A stretch of 64,000 nt of DNA. It comes from Lysobacterales bacterium. GTDB taxonomy: Bacteria; Pseudomonadota; Gammaproteobacteria; Xanthomonadales; Marinicellaceae. The notes under the pieces are model-generated. The model was not told the DNA's origin. It saw nothing but the letters and a program-made list of their open reading frames with translations, and ran no database searches. The stretch spans positions 123,572 through 187,571 of the forward strand of contig JAMOMK010000104.1 in assembly GCA_027067055.1 (NCBI GenBank), given 5' to 3'. Positions 35,409-43,826 of this stretch are shown here, one piece after another (position 1 is the stretch's first letter; each line of letters starts with the position of its first letter). The position numbers and the translations under genes are program-made.

Positions 35409-35583
35409 GCGACCTTGATATTCAATCTTAAAGAGATTCCTGCCTTCGCAGGAATGACGGCTTTTTCGGGATGATGTTACTCTTGATTAGATACACATAT
35501 GTAAGATGGGCCCCGCCCATCAGCAGTGTTTAAGCAACCTCGATATTCAACCAGTTGTATAATGGTGGGCAAGCCCACCTTAC
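35377..35583. repeat. 207-bp palindromic repeat element overlapping hsdS end
   Basis: The element starts and ends with 20-bp words that are exact reverse complements (35377-35396 and 35564-35583); each word is itself a GGTGGGC/GCCCACC palindrome. A second, diverged copy of the left 49 bp lies inside at 35501-35550, and a hairpin at 35436-35455 sits between them. No coding capacity is seen. It has the look of a small non-autonomous or REP-type element. Confidence 0.8.
35436..35466 (+). terminator. Hairpin with T-run inside the repeat element
   Basis: The arms 35436-35443 and 35448-35455 (ATTCCTGC / GCAGGAAT) form an 8-bp stem with loop CTTC, followed after six bases by T5. This word resembles the common proteobacterial 'attcctg..caggaat' repeat. 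It could end hsdMS transcription, separating it from the toxin genes downstream. Confidence 0.5.
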
Positions 35584-35630
35584 AGCTTTAAACTAATTTT
35601 GTTATAATACTTTTCTTTATCCTGTATTTT

Positions 35631-36218
35631 ATGTCTTCAAGAGTCAAAGAGTTGCATTGCATTATGCCGATTGAAAATATGGCTTCGGTGATGAGTCATG
35701 GGATTTTGTCGCATAATAAGTGTGAAAAGTTGGCTCATTGTGATATTTCTGATTCTCAGGTACAAGACCGAAGAAAGGACAAAGAAGTGCCCAAGGGTTT
35801 GAAGTTGCATGATTATGCCAATTTGTATTTTTGTGCCAGAAACCCAATGATGTATAAGCGCCAAGCAAATGCCGATAATTTATGCGTTTTACGAATTTCT
35901 TTAAAGGTCACTAAACAAGCAGGTGTTGTATTTACCGATAAAAATGCTGCCAGCGATTATGCGCGGTTTTTGTCTGTAAGTGAGGTAAAATCAAAAATTG
36001 ATTTTGATTTGGTCTTTGCAGACTATTGGACAGATGATGATCCGATTGAACAAATGAAGAAAAAAACCGCTAAATGTGCTGAGGTTTTAGTACCTCATGC
36101 CATCCCTGCTGAATATATTATTGGGGCTTATGTTGTTGATGAAAATTCTGTGCAAAAACTACAAAATCAAGGATTTAATTTACCAATTAGTGTAAACTCA
36201 GATATGTTCTTTCGTTAA
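35631..36218 (+). CDS. darT: DarT, DNA thymidine ADP-ribosyltransferase toxin
   Basis: A 195-residue toxin of the DarT (DUF4433) family that uses NAD+ to ADP-ribosylate single-stranded DNA at thymidine (or guanosine in some members), blocking replication. Landmarks are the N-terminal 'LHCIMPIENMASVMSHGIL', the NAD-binding 'ANLYFCARNPMMY' (about 63-75) and the catalytic Glu151 in 'KCAEVLVP'. It is seven bases upstream of its antitoxin darG. DarTG systems are known phage-defence modules. Its only upstream neighbour on the strand is the repeat element, which could carry its promoter. Confidence 0.9.
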   Translation: MSSRVKELHCIMPIENMASVMSHGILSHNKCEKLAHCDISDSQVQDRRKDKEVPKGLKLHDYANLYFCARNPMMYKRQANADNLCVLRISLKVTKQAGVVFTDKNAASDYARFLSVSEVKSKIDFDLVFADYWTDDDPIEQMKKKTAKCAEVLVPHAIPAEYIIGAYVVDENSVQKLQNQGFNLPISVNSDMFFR

Positions 36219-36225
36219 GGGGTTA

Positions 36226-37344
36226 ATGATGATTAAAGTTTTGATAGGTGATATTTTTGAAAGCAAGGTCAAAACCATTGTTAATACCATTAATTGTGTG
36301 GGTGTTATGGGCAAGGGCATTGCCTTAGAGTTTAAAAAACGCTTTCCTGATATGATGAAAGATTACAAAGCCAAATGTGATCAAAAACAGGTTAAGCCAG
36401 GGCAACCCTATTTTTATCAAAATCTTTTTGATCAATCCATCGTTAATTTCCCCACCAAAAACCATTGGCGTGCTGTGTCTCGCTTAGAAGATGTCATCAA
36501 TGGCTTGGATTTTTTTGTGGATAACTATAAATCATGGGGAATTGAATCGATTGCTTTTCCGCCTTTGGGTTGTGGTAATGGTGGCTTGGATTGGAAAATT
36601 GTTGGGCGCGTAATGTATCAAAAATTAGCCGATTTAGATATTGATGTGGAAATGTACGCTCCTTACGGCACAAAGAAAACACAACTAAGTCATGAATATT
36701 TATCCAAGGATATTGCTATTGACCTGCATACTAAAGGACACAAAAACAGCAAGCTCAAAAAAGAATGGGTGGCTTTACTTGAGGTTATCCACCGCATTGC
36801 AAATGAAGCACATGCAGCTCCAATTGGTCGGGTTATTTTTCAAAAAATTTGTTATGTGATGACTGAGCAAAATATTGCTACTGGATTTAAGTTTAAACAA
36901 GGCAGTTACGGGCCTTTTTCAGAGGATGTTAAAAATGTCATCTCTCTTTTTGCTAATGCTAATTTAGCATCAGAGGCACAGTTGGGACAAATGACACAAT
37001 TGAAAATTGGCTCACACTACGACAAAATCAAGCCAAAATATCAAGCTTATTTATCCAGTATTGAAAACAAAATATCTAAAACCGTTGATTTATTTAGTCG
37101 CATCAAAAACACCAAACAAGCAAAAGAAGTGGTTACTGTTTTTTATGCCATTAGACAACTCAAAGGAAAACACCAAAGTGTATCAGAAGAAGATGTACTA
37201 AGTTACGTTATCAACTGGAAAAAATCATGGGATACACCTGAGAAAAAAACAGCCATTGCTTCTGCCATTCGGCACTTACTGATGTTGCGTTGGATTGATG
37301 TTGAATTCAGCGAATCTTTGATTGCTGATGAGTTATTGATTTAA
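36226..37344 (+). CDS. darG: DarG, macrodomain antitoxin
   Basis: Antitoxin that removes ADP-ribose from DNA and also binds DarT. The 372-residue protein has an N-terminal macrodomain (about 1-155: 'VNTINCVGVMGKGIALEFKK', 'AFPPLGCGNGGLDW') and a C-terminal domain (about 180-370) of the SocA/Panacea type seen in DarG. ATG 36229 is an alternative start. A strong AAGGGG site precedes it. Both genes are intact, so this looks like a working pair. Confidence 0.92.
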   Translation: MMIKVLIGDIFESKVKTIVNTINCVGVMGKGIALEFKKRFPDMMKDYKAKCDQKQVKPGQPYFYQNLFDQSIVNFPTKNHWRAVSRLEDVINGLDFFVDNYKSWGIESIAFPPLGCGNGGLDWKIVGRVMYQKLADLDIDVEMYAPYGTKKTQLSHEYLSKDIAIDLHTKGHKNSKLKKEWVALLEVIHRIANEAHAAPIGRVIFQKICYVMTEQNIATGFKFKQGSYGPFSEDVKNVISLFANANLASEAQLGQMTQLKIGSHYDKIKPKYQAYLSSIENKISKTVDLFSRIKNTKQAKEVVTVFYAIRQLKGKHQSVSEEDVLSYVINWKKSWDTPEKKTAIASAIRHLLMLRWIDVEFSESLIADELLI

Positions 37345-37389
37345 ATAAAACCCAGTCTTTGCACATAGACTTGTATCACTAAATTTTGC

Positions 37390-37402
37390 TATAATGTCTT
37401 TT
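37390..37402 (+). promoter_or_regulatory. Putative -10 promoter element upstream of the mqsR region
   Basis: A perfect TATAAT occurs at 37390-37395 in the 215-bp gap after darG; a weak -35 (GACTTG, 37368-37373) sits 16 bases upstream. It would start transcription near 37402, ahead of the 52-residue ORF and mqsRAC. Confidence 0.45.
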
Positions 37403-37419
37403 TCCACACCACTAAACAC

Positions 37420-37578
37420 ATGCCCAATCAGGACTATAACAACCAAATCACCGATGAAAACCTCTCTATTTACTTGTTTTTTGCTAAAAACAACAAAATA
37501 AATGCCATTAAACCTAGAAAAATACGCATAAGTAACCATAATGGTTATATGGAGAATGTATGCCGCATTATGATTTAG
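37420..37578 (+). CDS. Small ORF of 52 residues before mqsR
   Basis: The ORF begins at ATG 37420, covers the operator-like palindrome at 37533-37547 and ends inside mqsR in another frame (overlap 19 bp). The product is Lys/Asn-rich and unrecognised, with no clear Shine-Dalgarno. It may be a leader peptide that couples translation to mqsR, or a chance ORF. Confidence 0.25.
   Translation: MPNQDYNNQITDENLSIYLFFAKNNKINAIKPRKIRISNHNGYMENVCRIMI
37533..37547. promoter_or_regulatory. Putative MqsA operator
   Basis: The palindrome TAACCAT-A-ATGGTTA (7-bp arms, one-base spacer) lies 13 bases before the mqsR start. E. coli MqsA recognises an AACC(T)...(A)GGTT palindrome, and this one keeps the AACC/GGTT halves with a five-base centre. 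That makes it a reasonable autoregulatory site. Confidence 0.6.
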
Positions 37579-37871
37579 ATATAGTTAGGGAATTAGCTAA
37601 ACGCAAGGCTATTGAATATCGAGGACCGAAGGTACGATTGAATATTGCTGTTTTGGGCTATGATTTAAATGATGTCGCTGATTGCATTACACAGTTAACT
37701 TGCCGTGATTTTCATAAATCAACAAAATATAAAAGTGGCGAGGTTGATGATGTATATAAATGCATTTACACAAAAATAAATAAAGAAGAAACAGTTAAAG
37801 ATGAACTCTTCATTAAGTTGAGTTTATACAAAGATTGCCTCACTATTGATTTGGGGTCATTTCACCTATAA
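37560..37871 (+). CDS. mqsR: MqsR family mRNA interferase toxin
   Basis: A 103-residue toxin of the MqsR family, a RelE-like ribosome-independent mRNA endonuclease (GCU-preferring in E. coli). The family outline is visible: N-terminal 'VRELAKRKAIEYR', 'ALGYDLNDVADCITQLTCRDF' in pattern, then 'FHKSTKYKSG...DVYKCIY' and the closing beta strand 'LFIKLSLYKDCLTID'. The ATG has GGAG five bases upstream. It is followed 33 bp later by mqsA, the toxin-first order typical of the family. Confidence 0.9.
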   Translation: MPHYDLDIVRELAKRKAIEYRGPKVRLNIAVLGYDLNDVADCITQLTCRDFHKSTKYKSGEVDDVYKCIYTKINKEETVKDELFIKLSLYKDCLTIDLGSFHL

Positions 37872-37904
37872 GGGTAAAAAAGGGTGAAAAAAGAGGATAA
37901 AATT

Positions 37905-38426
37905 ATGAATACTTGTAAAAAATGTCAATCAAAAGACGTTAAAACTTTGACAACAAATGAAATGGTTAAATACAAAGGTCATGACATCCCTTTTTTAATT
38001 GAGTATTCTATTTGCAATAATTGCCAGCGTGAGTTTGTCTCTAAACAGCAGATTCAAAGAGGCGATTGCCATCTTAGAGATGCCAAAAAGGTCATTGATG
38101 GTTTACTTACATCTGAGCAAATAAAACAAGCCAGAAAGCTGTTGGGTTTGACCCAAGAGCAAGCTGCTTTGGTTTTTGGCGGTGGCAAAAGAGCTTTTTC
38201 AAAATACGAAAGAGCTGAAGTTTCTCAAAGTGTTGCAATGGATACACTTATTCGCGTGTATTTGGATAACCCTAAAATATTTAAAAGACGTTTAGCTGAG
38301 GTTGGTTTAATTAATTCATTTACTCAAGTTGCTAAACAAAAGATTGCTTATCCAAAACAACACAAGCCAGTGAAGCTTCGATTAATCAAAAGCCTCCCAT
38401 CAATGCAAGAGTTAAAATATGGATAA
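37905..38426 (+). CDS. mqsA: MqsA family antitoxin with C-terminal chaperone-addiction extension
   Basis: A 173-residue antitoxin: N-terminal zinc domain with C4/C7 and C37/C40, then an Xre-type HTH ('LLGLTQEQAALVFGGGKRAFSKYE') that binds the operator. E. coli MqsA has 131 residues; here about 33 extra residues follow the HTH ('VAKQKIAYPKQHKPVKLRL...'). Such extensions in tripartite TA systems are the chaperone-addiction (ChAD) region, which makes the antitoxin unstable unless a SecB-like chaperone binds. I use ATG 37905 because AGAGGA precedes it; a GTG at 37884 is in frame. Confidence 0.9.
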   Translation: MNTCKKCQSKDVKTLTTNEMVKYKGHDIPFLIEYSICNNCQREFVSKQQIQRGDCHLRDAKKVIDGLLTSEQIKQARKLLGLTQEQAALVFGGGKRAFSKYERAEVSQSVAMDTLIRVYLDNPKIFKRRLAEVGLINSFTQVAKQKIAYPKQHKPVKLRLIKSLPSMQELKYG

Positions 38427-38901
38427 ATTATTAATTAGTGAAGCTGTTGAAAACCTAAAGTTGCTGGATATTTTTCTGTATTCGTCTGCGGTTAATAGGT
38501 TTGAAGAAATTTACAAATCAGATTATCCCGATGACATGTCACAACAGTCTCAAGTTTCTGTTAAAGTCGATGTTCTTGAAGCAGATAATGATGAAGCAGA
38601 TGAGAAGAAAAAATTTGTTCATGCTAAGGTTAATATTAGTGTTCGTTTTGTACAAGACAACAAAGATAAGGAAAAACCACTTTGTGAAATTGAAGCCTGT
38701 TTTGTGGCTAAATACCTACTGAGTAAAGAAATCTCAGAAGATGCCATTTCTGAATTTTCCCAGTATAATGTCATTCACAATATTTGGCCCTTTTGGCGTG
38801 AACATGCTTTTCGCATGTCACGAGAAGCTGAACTCCCCTTACCTATGATTTCTCTTTATAGCAACCATACTACTGAAGAAATGCAAGAGGAAGAAGAATA
38901 A
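38419..38901 (+). CDS. mqsC: SecB-like chaperone of the TA system (MqsC)
   Basis: A 160-residue SecB-fold chaperone, overlapping mqsA by eight bases. The family end 'WPFWREHAFRMSREAELPLP' is clear and the protein is acidic at the C-terminus. It is larger than a housekeeping SecB at the N-terminus and is not next to the usual secB neighbours (grxC, gpsA). Together with mqsR and mqsA it forms a tripartite toxin-antitoxin-chaperone system, of the kind known as MqsRAC. Confidence 0.88.
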   Translation: MDKLLISEAVENLKLLDIFLYSSAVNRFEEIYKSDYPDDMSQQSQVSVKVDVLEADNDEADEKKKFVHAKVNISVRFVQDNKDKEKPLCEIEACFVAKYLLSKEISEDAISEFSQYNVIHNIWPFWREHAFRMSREAELPLPMISLYSNHTTEEMQEEEE

Positions 38902-38913
38902 AGCTAAGCAAAT

Positions 38914-41341
38914 ATGAACGAATCCCAAACCAAACATGACCTGATTGATCCTGCTTTACGCAAGGCTGGTTGGGGTGTGGTTGCTGGTTCACGGATTCGT
39001 TTGGAGTTTCCTATTACCCAAGGGCGTTTGATTGGTCAGGGCAGACGCGCTCAACCGCTTAAAGCCGATTATGTTTTAGAATATAAAAACCGACGTATTG
39101 CGGTGATTGAGGCCAAAGCACGGGATAAATATTATACCGATGGAGTTGCTCAAGCCAAAGATTATGCCGAGCGTTTAACCATTCGATTTACTTATTCCAC
39201 CAATGGTGTACAAATCTATCAAATAGATATGGATGAGGGCACTGAAAGTGATGTTGTTCAATTTCCTACACCCGATGAGTTGTGGCAAATGACTTATCCT
39301 GCCGTCATTGATCCTGAACTTGAAGCAATGGAGTCTTGGAAAAAGAGATTTGATGCTGTTCCTTTTGAAAACCGTGGCGGTACTTGGAAACCGCGTTATT
39401 ATCAAGACAATGCAATTTCGCGCGTATTGGATGCGATTGCCAATAAAGAAGACCGTATTTTACTCACTTTGGCCACAGGCACGGGCAAAACAGCGATTGC
39501 TTTTCAGATTGCTTGGAAACTGTTCCATACCAAGTGGAATTTACGTCGTGATGGCACGCGATCTCCACGTATTTTGTTTTTGGCCGATAGAAATATTTTG
39601 GCAGACCAAGCCTTCAATTCTTTTAATGCCTTTGAAGAAGATGCTTTGGTGCGGATTTATCCTGGTGAGTTACCCAGCCAAAAAGAATTGGAACAATTAA
39701 AAAAGGGCACTATTCACAGCATCGCAAAAAAAGGCAAGGTGCCGAAAAATGGCAATTTATTCTTCACCATTTTTCAAACCTTTATGAGTGGTACAGAAGA
39801 TAAGGCTTATTTTGACGAGTATCCAAATGACTTTTTTGATTTAATTATCATTGATGAGTGTCATCGCGGTGGTGCGCGTGATGAAAGTTCGTGGCGTGAT
39901 ATTATGAAACACTTTTCACCTGCGGTGCAGCTAGGCTTAACCGCCACTCCTAAACGTGACATCAATGCCGATACTTATGATTATTTTAACGATCCTGTTT
40001 ATATTTATTCTTTAAAAGAAGGGATTAATGATGGTTATTTGACACCTTTTAAGTTTACTGAAATTGCCACCACAGGCGATAAATATATATTCACCTCTGA
40101 GGATGAGGTAATAGAGGGCGAGATTGATGAAACGCGTGAATACAGCAAAGAAGAACAGAACCGTATCATTGAGATCATGGATATTGAACGCTATCGAATT
40201 AAAATTTTGTTGAATCAAATCAATCAACGACAGAAAACCTTAGTCTTTTGCGCAACACAAATTCATGCTGCTGCCATTCGTGATTTAATCAATCAATGTT
40301 GTGATAGCAAAAACCCAAACTACTGCCACCGTGTCACAGCTGATGATGGCAAGATGGGCGAGCAACATTTACGGGATTTTCAAGACAATGAAAAGAGTAT
40401 CCCTACTGTTTTAACAACTTCTCAAAAACTAAGCACTGGTGTTGATGCACCAGAAATCCGCAATATAGTTTTGATGCGAAACGTTAAATCTATGGTTGAG
40501 TTTAAGCAAATTGTTGGGCGTGGTACACGTTTGTACGATGGTAAAGATTATTTTACCGTGTATGATTTTTTTGATGCTAATACTAAGTTTTTAGACCCGG
40601 AATGGGATGGTGAACCTGAAATCCCAGAATCACCCGTAGACTATCCTGATGATACTGTGATAGACAACGGCAGTATTAAAGAACCGCAACCTTGTTTAGT
40701 CTGTAACAATGACCCCTGTGTTTGTGAAAGATCACCAAGACAAATGATAAAGATTAAATTGTCAGCCAATAATGCCCGTCAATTGGATTCCATGATAAAC
40801 CTCCTTTTGGAGCCCTTCAGGTAAACCTATTTCATCTGCAGAATTTGTACAGCAATTATTTGGAGACATTCCGCGATTATTCAAAAGTGAAAATGAATTA
40901 CGTCAAATTTGGAGCTTGCCAAGCACCCGAGAACAACTGCTTGATTCACTGAGTGAAATGGGATATTCCTATTCACAATTAGAAGAGTTAACAAAGGTGG
41001 TGCATGGCGACGACAGTGACTTATATGATGTCTTGAACTATGTTGCTTATAACAAGGAGCTACTTCCTCGGTTAACCAGAGCTGAGAATGTTAGAAATCA
41101 CTTGTCTGATTACACCACAAAGCAACAAGATTTTTTAGAGTTTGTGCTTAAACAATATGTTGAACAAGGTGTCTATGAGTTAGCCGATGACAAACTGCCC
41201 AAGTTGTTAGAATTAAAATACCATGCTATTGCCGATGCACAAAAACAATTGGGTGATTTAACAACAGTTCGTGAAACTTTTATTGGGTTTCAACAGTATC
41301 TTTATAATAGTAATCTTGATGGTTCACAACCTTTTGCATAA
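38914..41341 (+). pseudogene. hsdR: Type I restriction subunit HsdR, frameshifted
   Basis: The DNA-translocating and cutting subunit (EcoEI-like). The 5' frame (38914-40824) encodes 636 residues with the nuclease core D52...E66-A-K68, Walker A Lys192 ('ATGTGKT'), DEAD-type D314-E-C-H and helicase motif VI ('QIVGRGTRLYDG'). It then stops early. The family sequence 'SFWSPSGKPISSAEFVQQLF' resumes in the +1 frame immediately after 40801 and runs to 41341. One extra base in 40797-40801 (the 'ataaacct' stretch) explains the shift: the total length is 3n+1. The lost part is the C-terminal helical domain that binds the MTase. It could be sequencing error, decay or an on/off switch. Confidence 0.9.
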
Positions 41342-41342
41342 A

Positions 41343-41367
41343 AAGAGCAGTCCATAAGACTGCTCTT
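41343..41367 (-). terminator. Terminator for the leftward secreted-hydrolase gene
   Basis: The arms 41343-41352 and 41358-41367 form a perfect 10-bp stem with five-base loop. Read leftward, the stem runs into T4; read rightward, T-rich sequence begins only after six bases. It lies between the convergent hsdR and hydrolase genes and probably serves both. Confidence 0.75.
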
Positions 41368-41381
41368 GTTGGTTGTTTTTG

Positions 41382-43697
41382 TCAATCTACTCTTTGTGCC
41401 TGATAAGTATCTCTATCGTAATAATCAAGTGGGTCTTGTTCCCAGTCGGTAAAGAACAACACGCGTTTGCCATCAGGGCTGGCGTTTACAAAGGAGTTCG
41501 TGGTGTTTAAGGTGTGAGTTTGGGCAAATCGATTGACTACGTGTTTACTTTGGTCTGCAAAGTTTATACGTAAGGCAAAGACTTCGCGATAACCCTCTTC
41601 GTTTGTACTCAAATAACACCAACCTGGGCGTTGATAGTTTCGACAAGAAACATGCCCGCCGTTGTATTTTGAAGGCAATAATTGGTGATGATAGACACTC
41701 ACGGGTTCGCCATCGGCAAATTTTTGCAGTCTTTCAGCATAAACGCCTTGAGTGCCACTAAATTGGAAATTTACAAAAATTTCTTCACCATTTTGGGCAA
41801 TGCCAAGGTCTCCGTGAGTCGCTTCATTCGATAATTGACCCAAATGGTTTAAGTTCATATCATAAAGTTCGAGGTTTCCACCTGTACTCATAATAATAAA
41901 ATTACCCAGTGGTGATACGGATACCCAATCAAATTCTTGCGGTACTGGATTTTCTGTCCAATTGACTAAAGCATTGCCATTGGTGCCATCAAAATCTTTT
42001 TCAACAACGGTGTCATTGATGATATCATAAATCATCACAGTAATGAATGTACCGCCAAACTTGCGGCCTACTAGTGCAACATATTGATCGTTAAAGTCAA
42101 TATTACCTTCAAATTTGCCTAAGCTGAATTTCTCAAAAGTATTGGCTACACCAAAGCTATGAACTAAATCATAACTAATTGTTTGTGCGACTCTATCAAT
42201 CGTACCTTTCTTAAACTGACCTTTTTTATCCCAAGTGAGATTTACCCCAAAGAACACATTTGGGTCTTGTGTTGACCATTTTTTTTCATTCAATGCACCA
42301 TTAATATAATACAAATCACCTGTATCCCATGTCTGCGTTGTTAATGGCAATGCTGGGTTTGCAGTTGGCTCTGTTAATGCTATTTCTTGCAAACTATCCG
42401 CATCATAAATACGGTAGTTCATGCGTATCATAGTCATATCGGCATTCCATGCTCCGGTTTTTGAATAAGGGTGATGATTACCTCTTGTGCCGCCATTCCA
42501 TGCTCCATTGTAACTATCTAATTGGTCTACTCGTTTAGTTAATCGTGTAATCGTTGTACCATATTCCAAATCCGTTGATGAACCAAGTAAAGGCGGTTGG
42601 ATAGTTGCATTATTAGTCGGATTAGCCGTGAATTGACTGGTATATGGATAACCTTTGATATCACAAAAATCAATATCATAATCCGTAAAATTAACACCAT
42701 TACATGGGTAGCCGACTGGATCATTAATCTGAGGATCATTGCGTGGAAATACCACTTGAATACCGTTGCCATTGGCATAAGGATCATCGTTGCCTTGTTC
42801 AAGTGCTGCATCATGTGCAACCATATCATTGGAGTCAACAAAGGTGTATTTCATCAACGCATCAAGAGGAGCAAGTATCACTTGTTTTGTTGTATAGTCA
42901 ACAACAACTGGTTGTCCAAGAACAACAGTGTCATATGGATAATAATGATTAAGGCTTGCATCACTATAGACTTGATAATCCTTTTTGTCATCTGCAATGG
43001 ATTCCAATAAATAATATTCCGTTAACGGTATTCTTGTATCGGTGGCATTGACGGAATTAAACCCATTAATACCGTATTGTTGTATGACCACATTCGTATT
43101 TGTAGGAAGAGTTAACATATCGGCTTGTTTCATATCAAAAGCAAACCAGGGTTCAATGGCAAAAATAAAACGACCATCCACACCATAGTTATAAGGGGCT
43201 GCACTGAGTAAATCTAAAATACCAAAGGTATGACCACCACCTAATGAATGACCTATCACACCAATTCGAGTGGTATCCAATAAAGGGTTGATACTGGCAT
43301 CATTAATCATGGCGATGTAATCAGCAACTTGATCTGAAGGGTGCCAATGGGTTTTGTCTTGAGCATAAATCACTGCATAACCATGACTGGCAATAAAGTT
43401 CATAATCGATTTATATTTATCTGGGTTTGAATTATTCCAACCTGGAGATAAAAACACCACGGGGACTTTATTGATCGCACTGGCATATGTTGGGTAATAG
43501 ATAGTTGCTTGATTAACTGGCTCTAAATATGGGGTAGCAACGGTATAAGTTCCTGCCTGTCCAAAAACAATTTGAGCCTCTCCATCTTCAAAGCCACTAC
43601 CAAAAATGAGTGCCGCATTTAAAGTAAATGGCAAGAAAACAAAACTTAATATTAAAGTAAAACTGTATTGTTTCCAAAAATTAAAACTATTGAACAT
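41382..43697 (-). CDS. Secreted alpha/beta hydrolase fused to a beta-propeller-like domain
   Basis: A 771-residue exported protein with signal peptide (about 1-29) and the motif 'ALIFGSGFEDGE' right after cleavage. An alpha/beta-hydrolase domain follows (about 50-320): 'VVFLSPGWNNSN' is the oxyanion loop, 'GVIGHSLGGGH' carries the nucleophile Ser, and an Asp/His end lies near 'SLNHYYPYD'. The second half (about 335-770) is a TolB/WD-like propeller ('ASPDGKRVLFFTDWEQDP'). It resembles chlorophyllase- or PHB-type hydrolases. The substrate is unknown; the propeller may bind polymer. Confidence 0.8.
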   Translation of the reverse strand: MFNSFNFWKQYSFTLILSFVFLPFTLNAALIFGSGFEDGEAQIVFGQAGTYTVATPYLEPVNQATIYYPTYASAINKVPVVFLSPGWNNSNPDKYKSIMNFIASHGYAVIYAQDKTHWHPSDQVADYIAMINDASINPLLDTTRIGVIGHSLGGGHTFGILDLLSAAPYNYGVDGRFIFAIEPWFAFDMKQADMLTLPTNTNVVIQQYGINGFNSVNATDTRIPLTEYYLLESIADDKKDYQVYSDASLNHYYPYDTVVLGQPVVVDYTTKQVILAPLDALMKYTFVDSNDMVAHDAALEQGNDDPYANGNGIQVVFPRNDPQINDPVGYPCNGVNFTDYDIDFCDIKGYPYTSQFTANPTNNATIQPPLLGSSTDLEYGTTITRLTKRVDQLDSYNGAWNGGTRGNHHPYSKTGAWNADMTMIRMNYRIYDADSLQEIALTEPTANPALPLTTQTWDTGDLYYINGALNEKKWSTQDPNVFFGVNLTWDKKGQFKKGTIDRVAQTISYDLVHSFGVANTFEKFSLGKFEGNIDFNDQYVALVGRKFGGTFITVMIYDIINDTVVEKDFDGTNGNALVNWTENPVPQEFDWVSVSPLGNFIIMSTGGNLELYDMNLNHLGQLSNEATHGDLGIAQNGEEIFVNFQFSGTQGVYAERLQKFADGEPVSVYHHQLLPSKYNGGHVSCRNYQRPGWCYLSTNEEGYREVFALRINFADQSKHVVNRFAQTHTLNTTNSFVNASPDGKRVLFFTDWEQDPLDYYDRDTYQAQRVD

Positions 43698-43826
43698 ACC
43701 TGTGACCTTTTAAAATAATGCTCAAAATATAACAAACATAAGCAGACATTACAAACAAACAAGGTAAACATTTGTCACCAATATTGGAAACTATGACAGC
43801 CGTCACATAAAAATCGAACAATCGCT

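Noticed and set aside
35637-35868. Two ORFs antisense to darT
   Set aside because: They overlap the conserved NAD-binding part of DarT and have no ribosome-binding site.
39308-39700. 130-residue ORF in another frame of hsdR
   Set aside because: Lies over the conserved helicase motifs of HsdR; no start signal and no domain.
40916-41341. Separate 141-residue gene after hsdR
   Set aside because: Its sequence continues the HsdR family C-terminus in the shifted frame, with family sequence before its first ATG; it is the tail of hsdR and not a gene.
42597-43010. 137-residue ORF antisense to the hydrolase gene
   Set aside because: Composition is Ile/Asn-biased nonsense and it lies wholly inside a well-supported gene.
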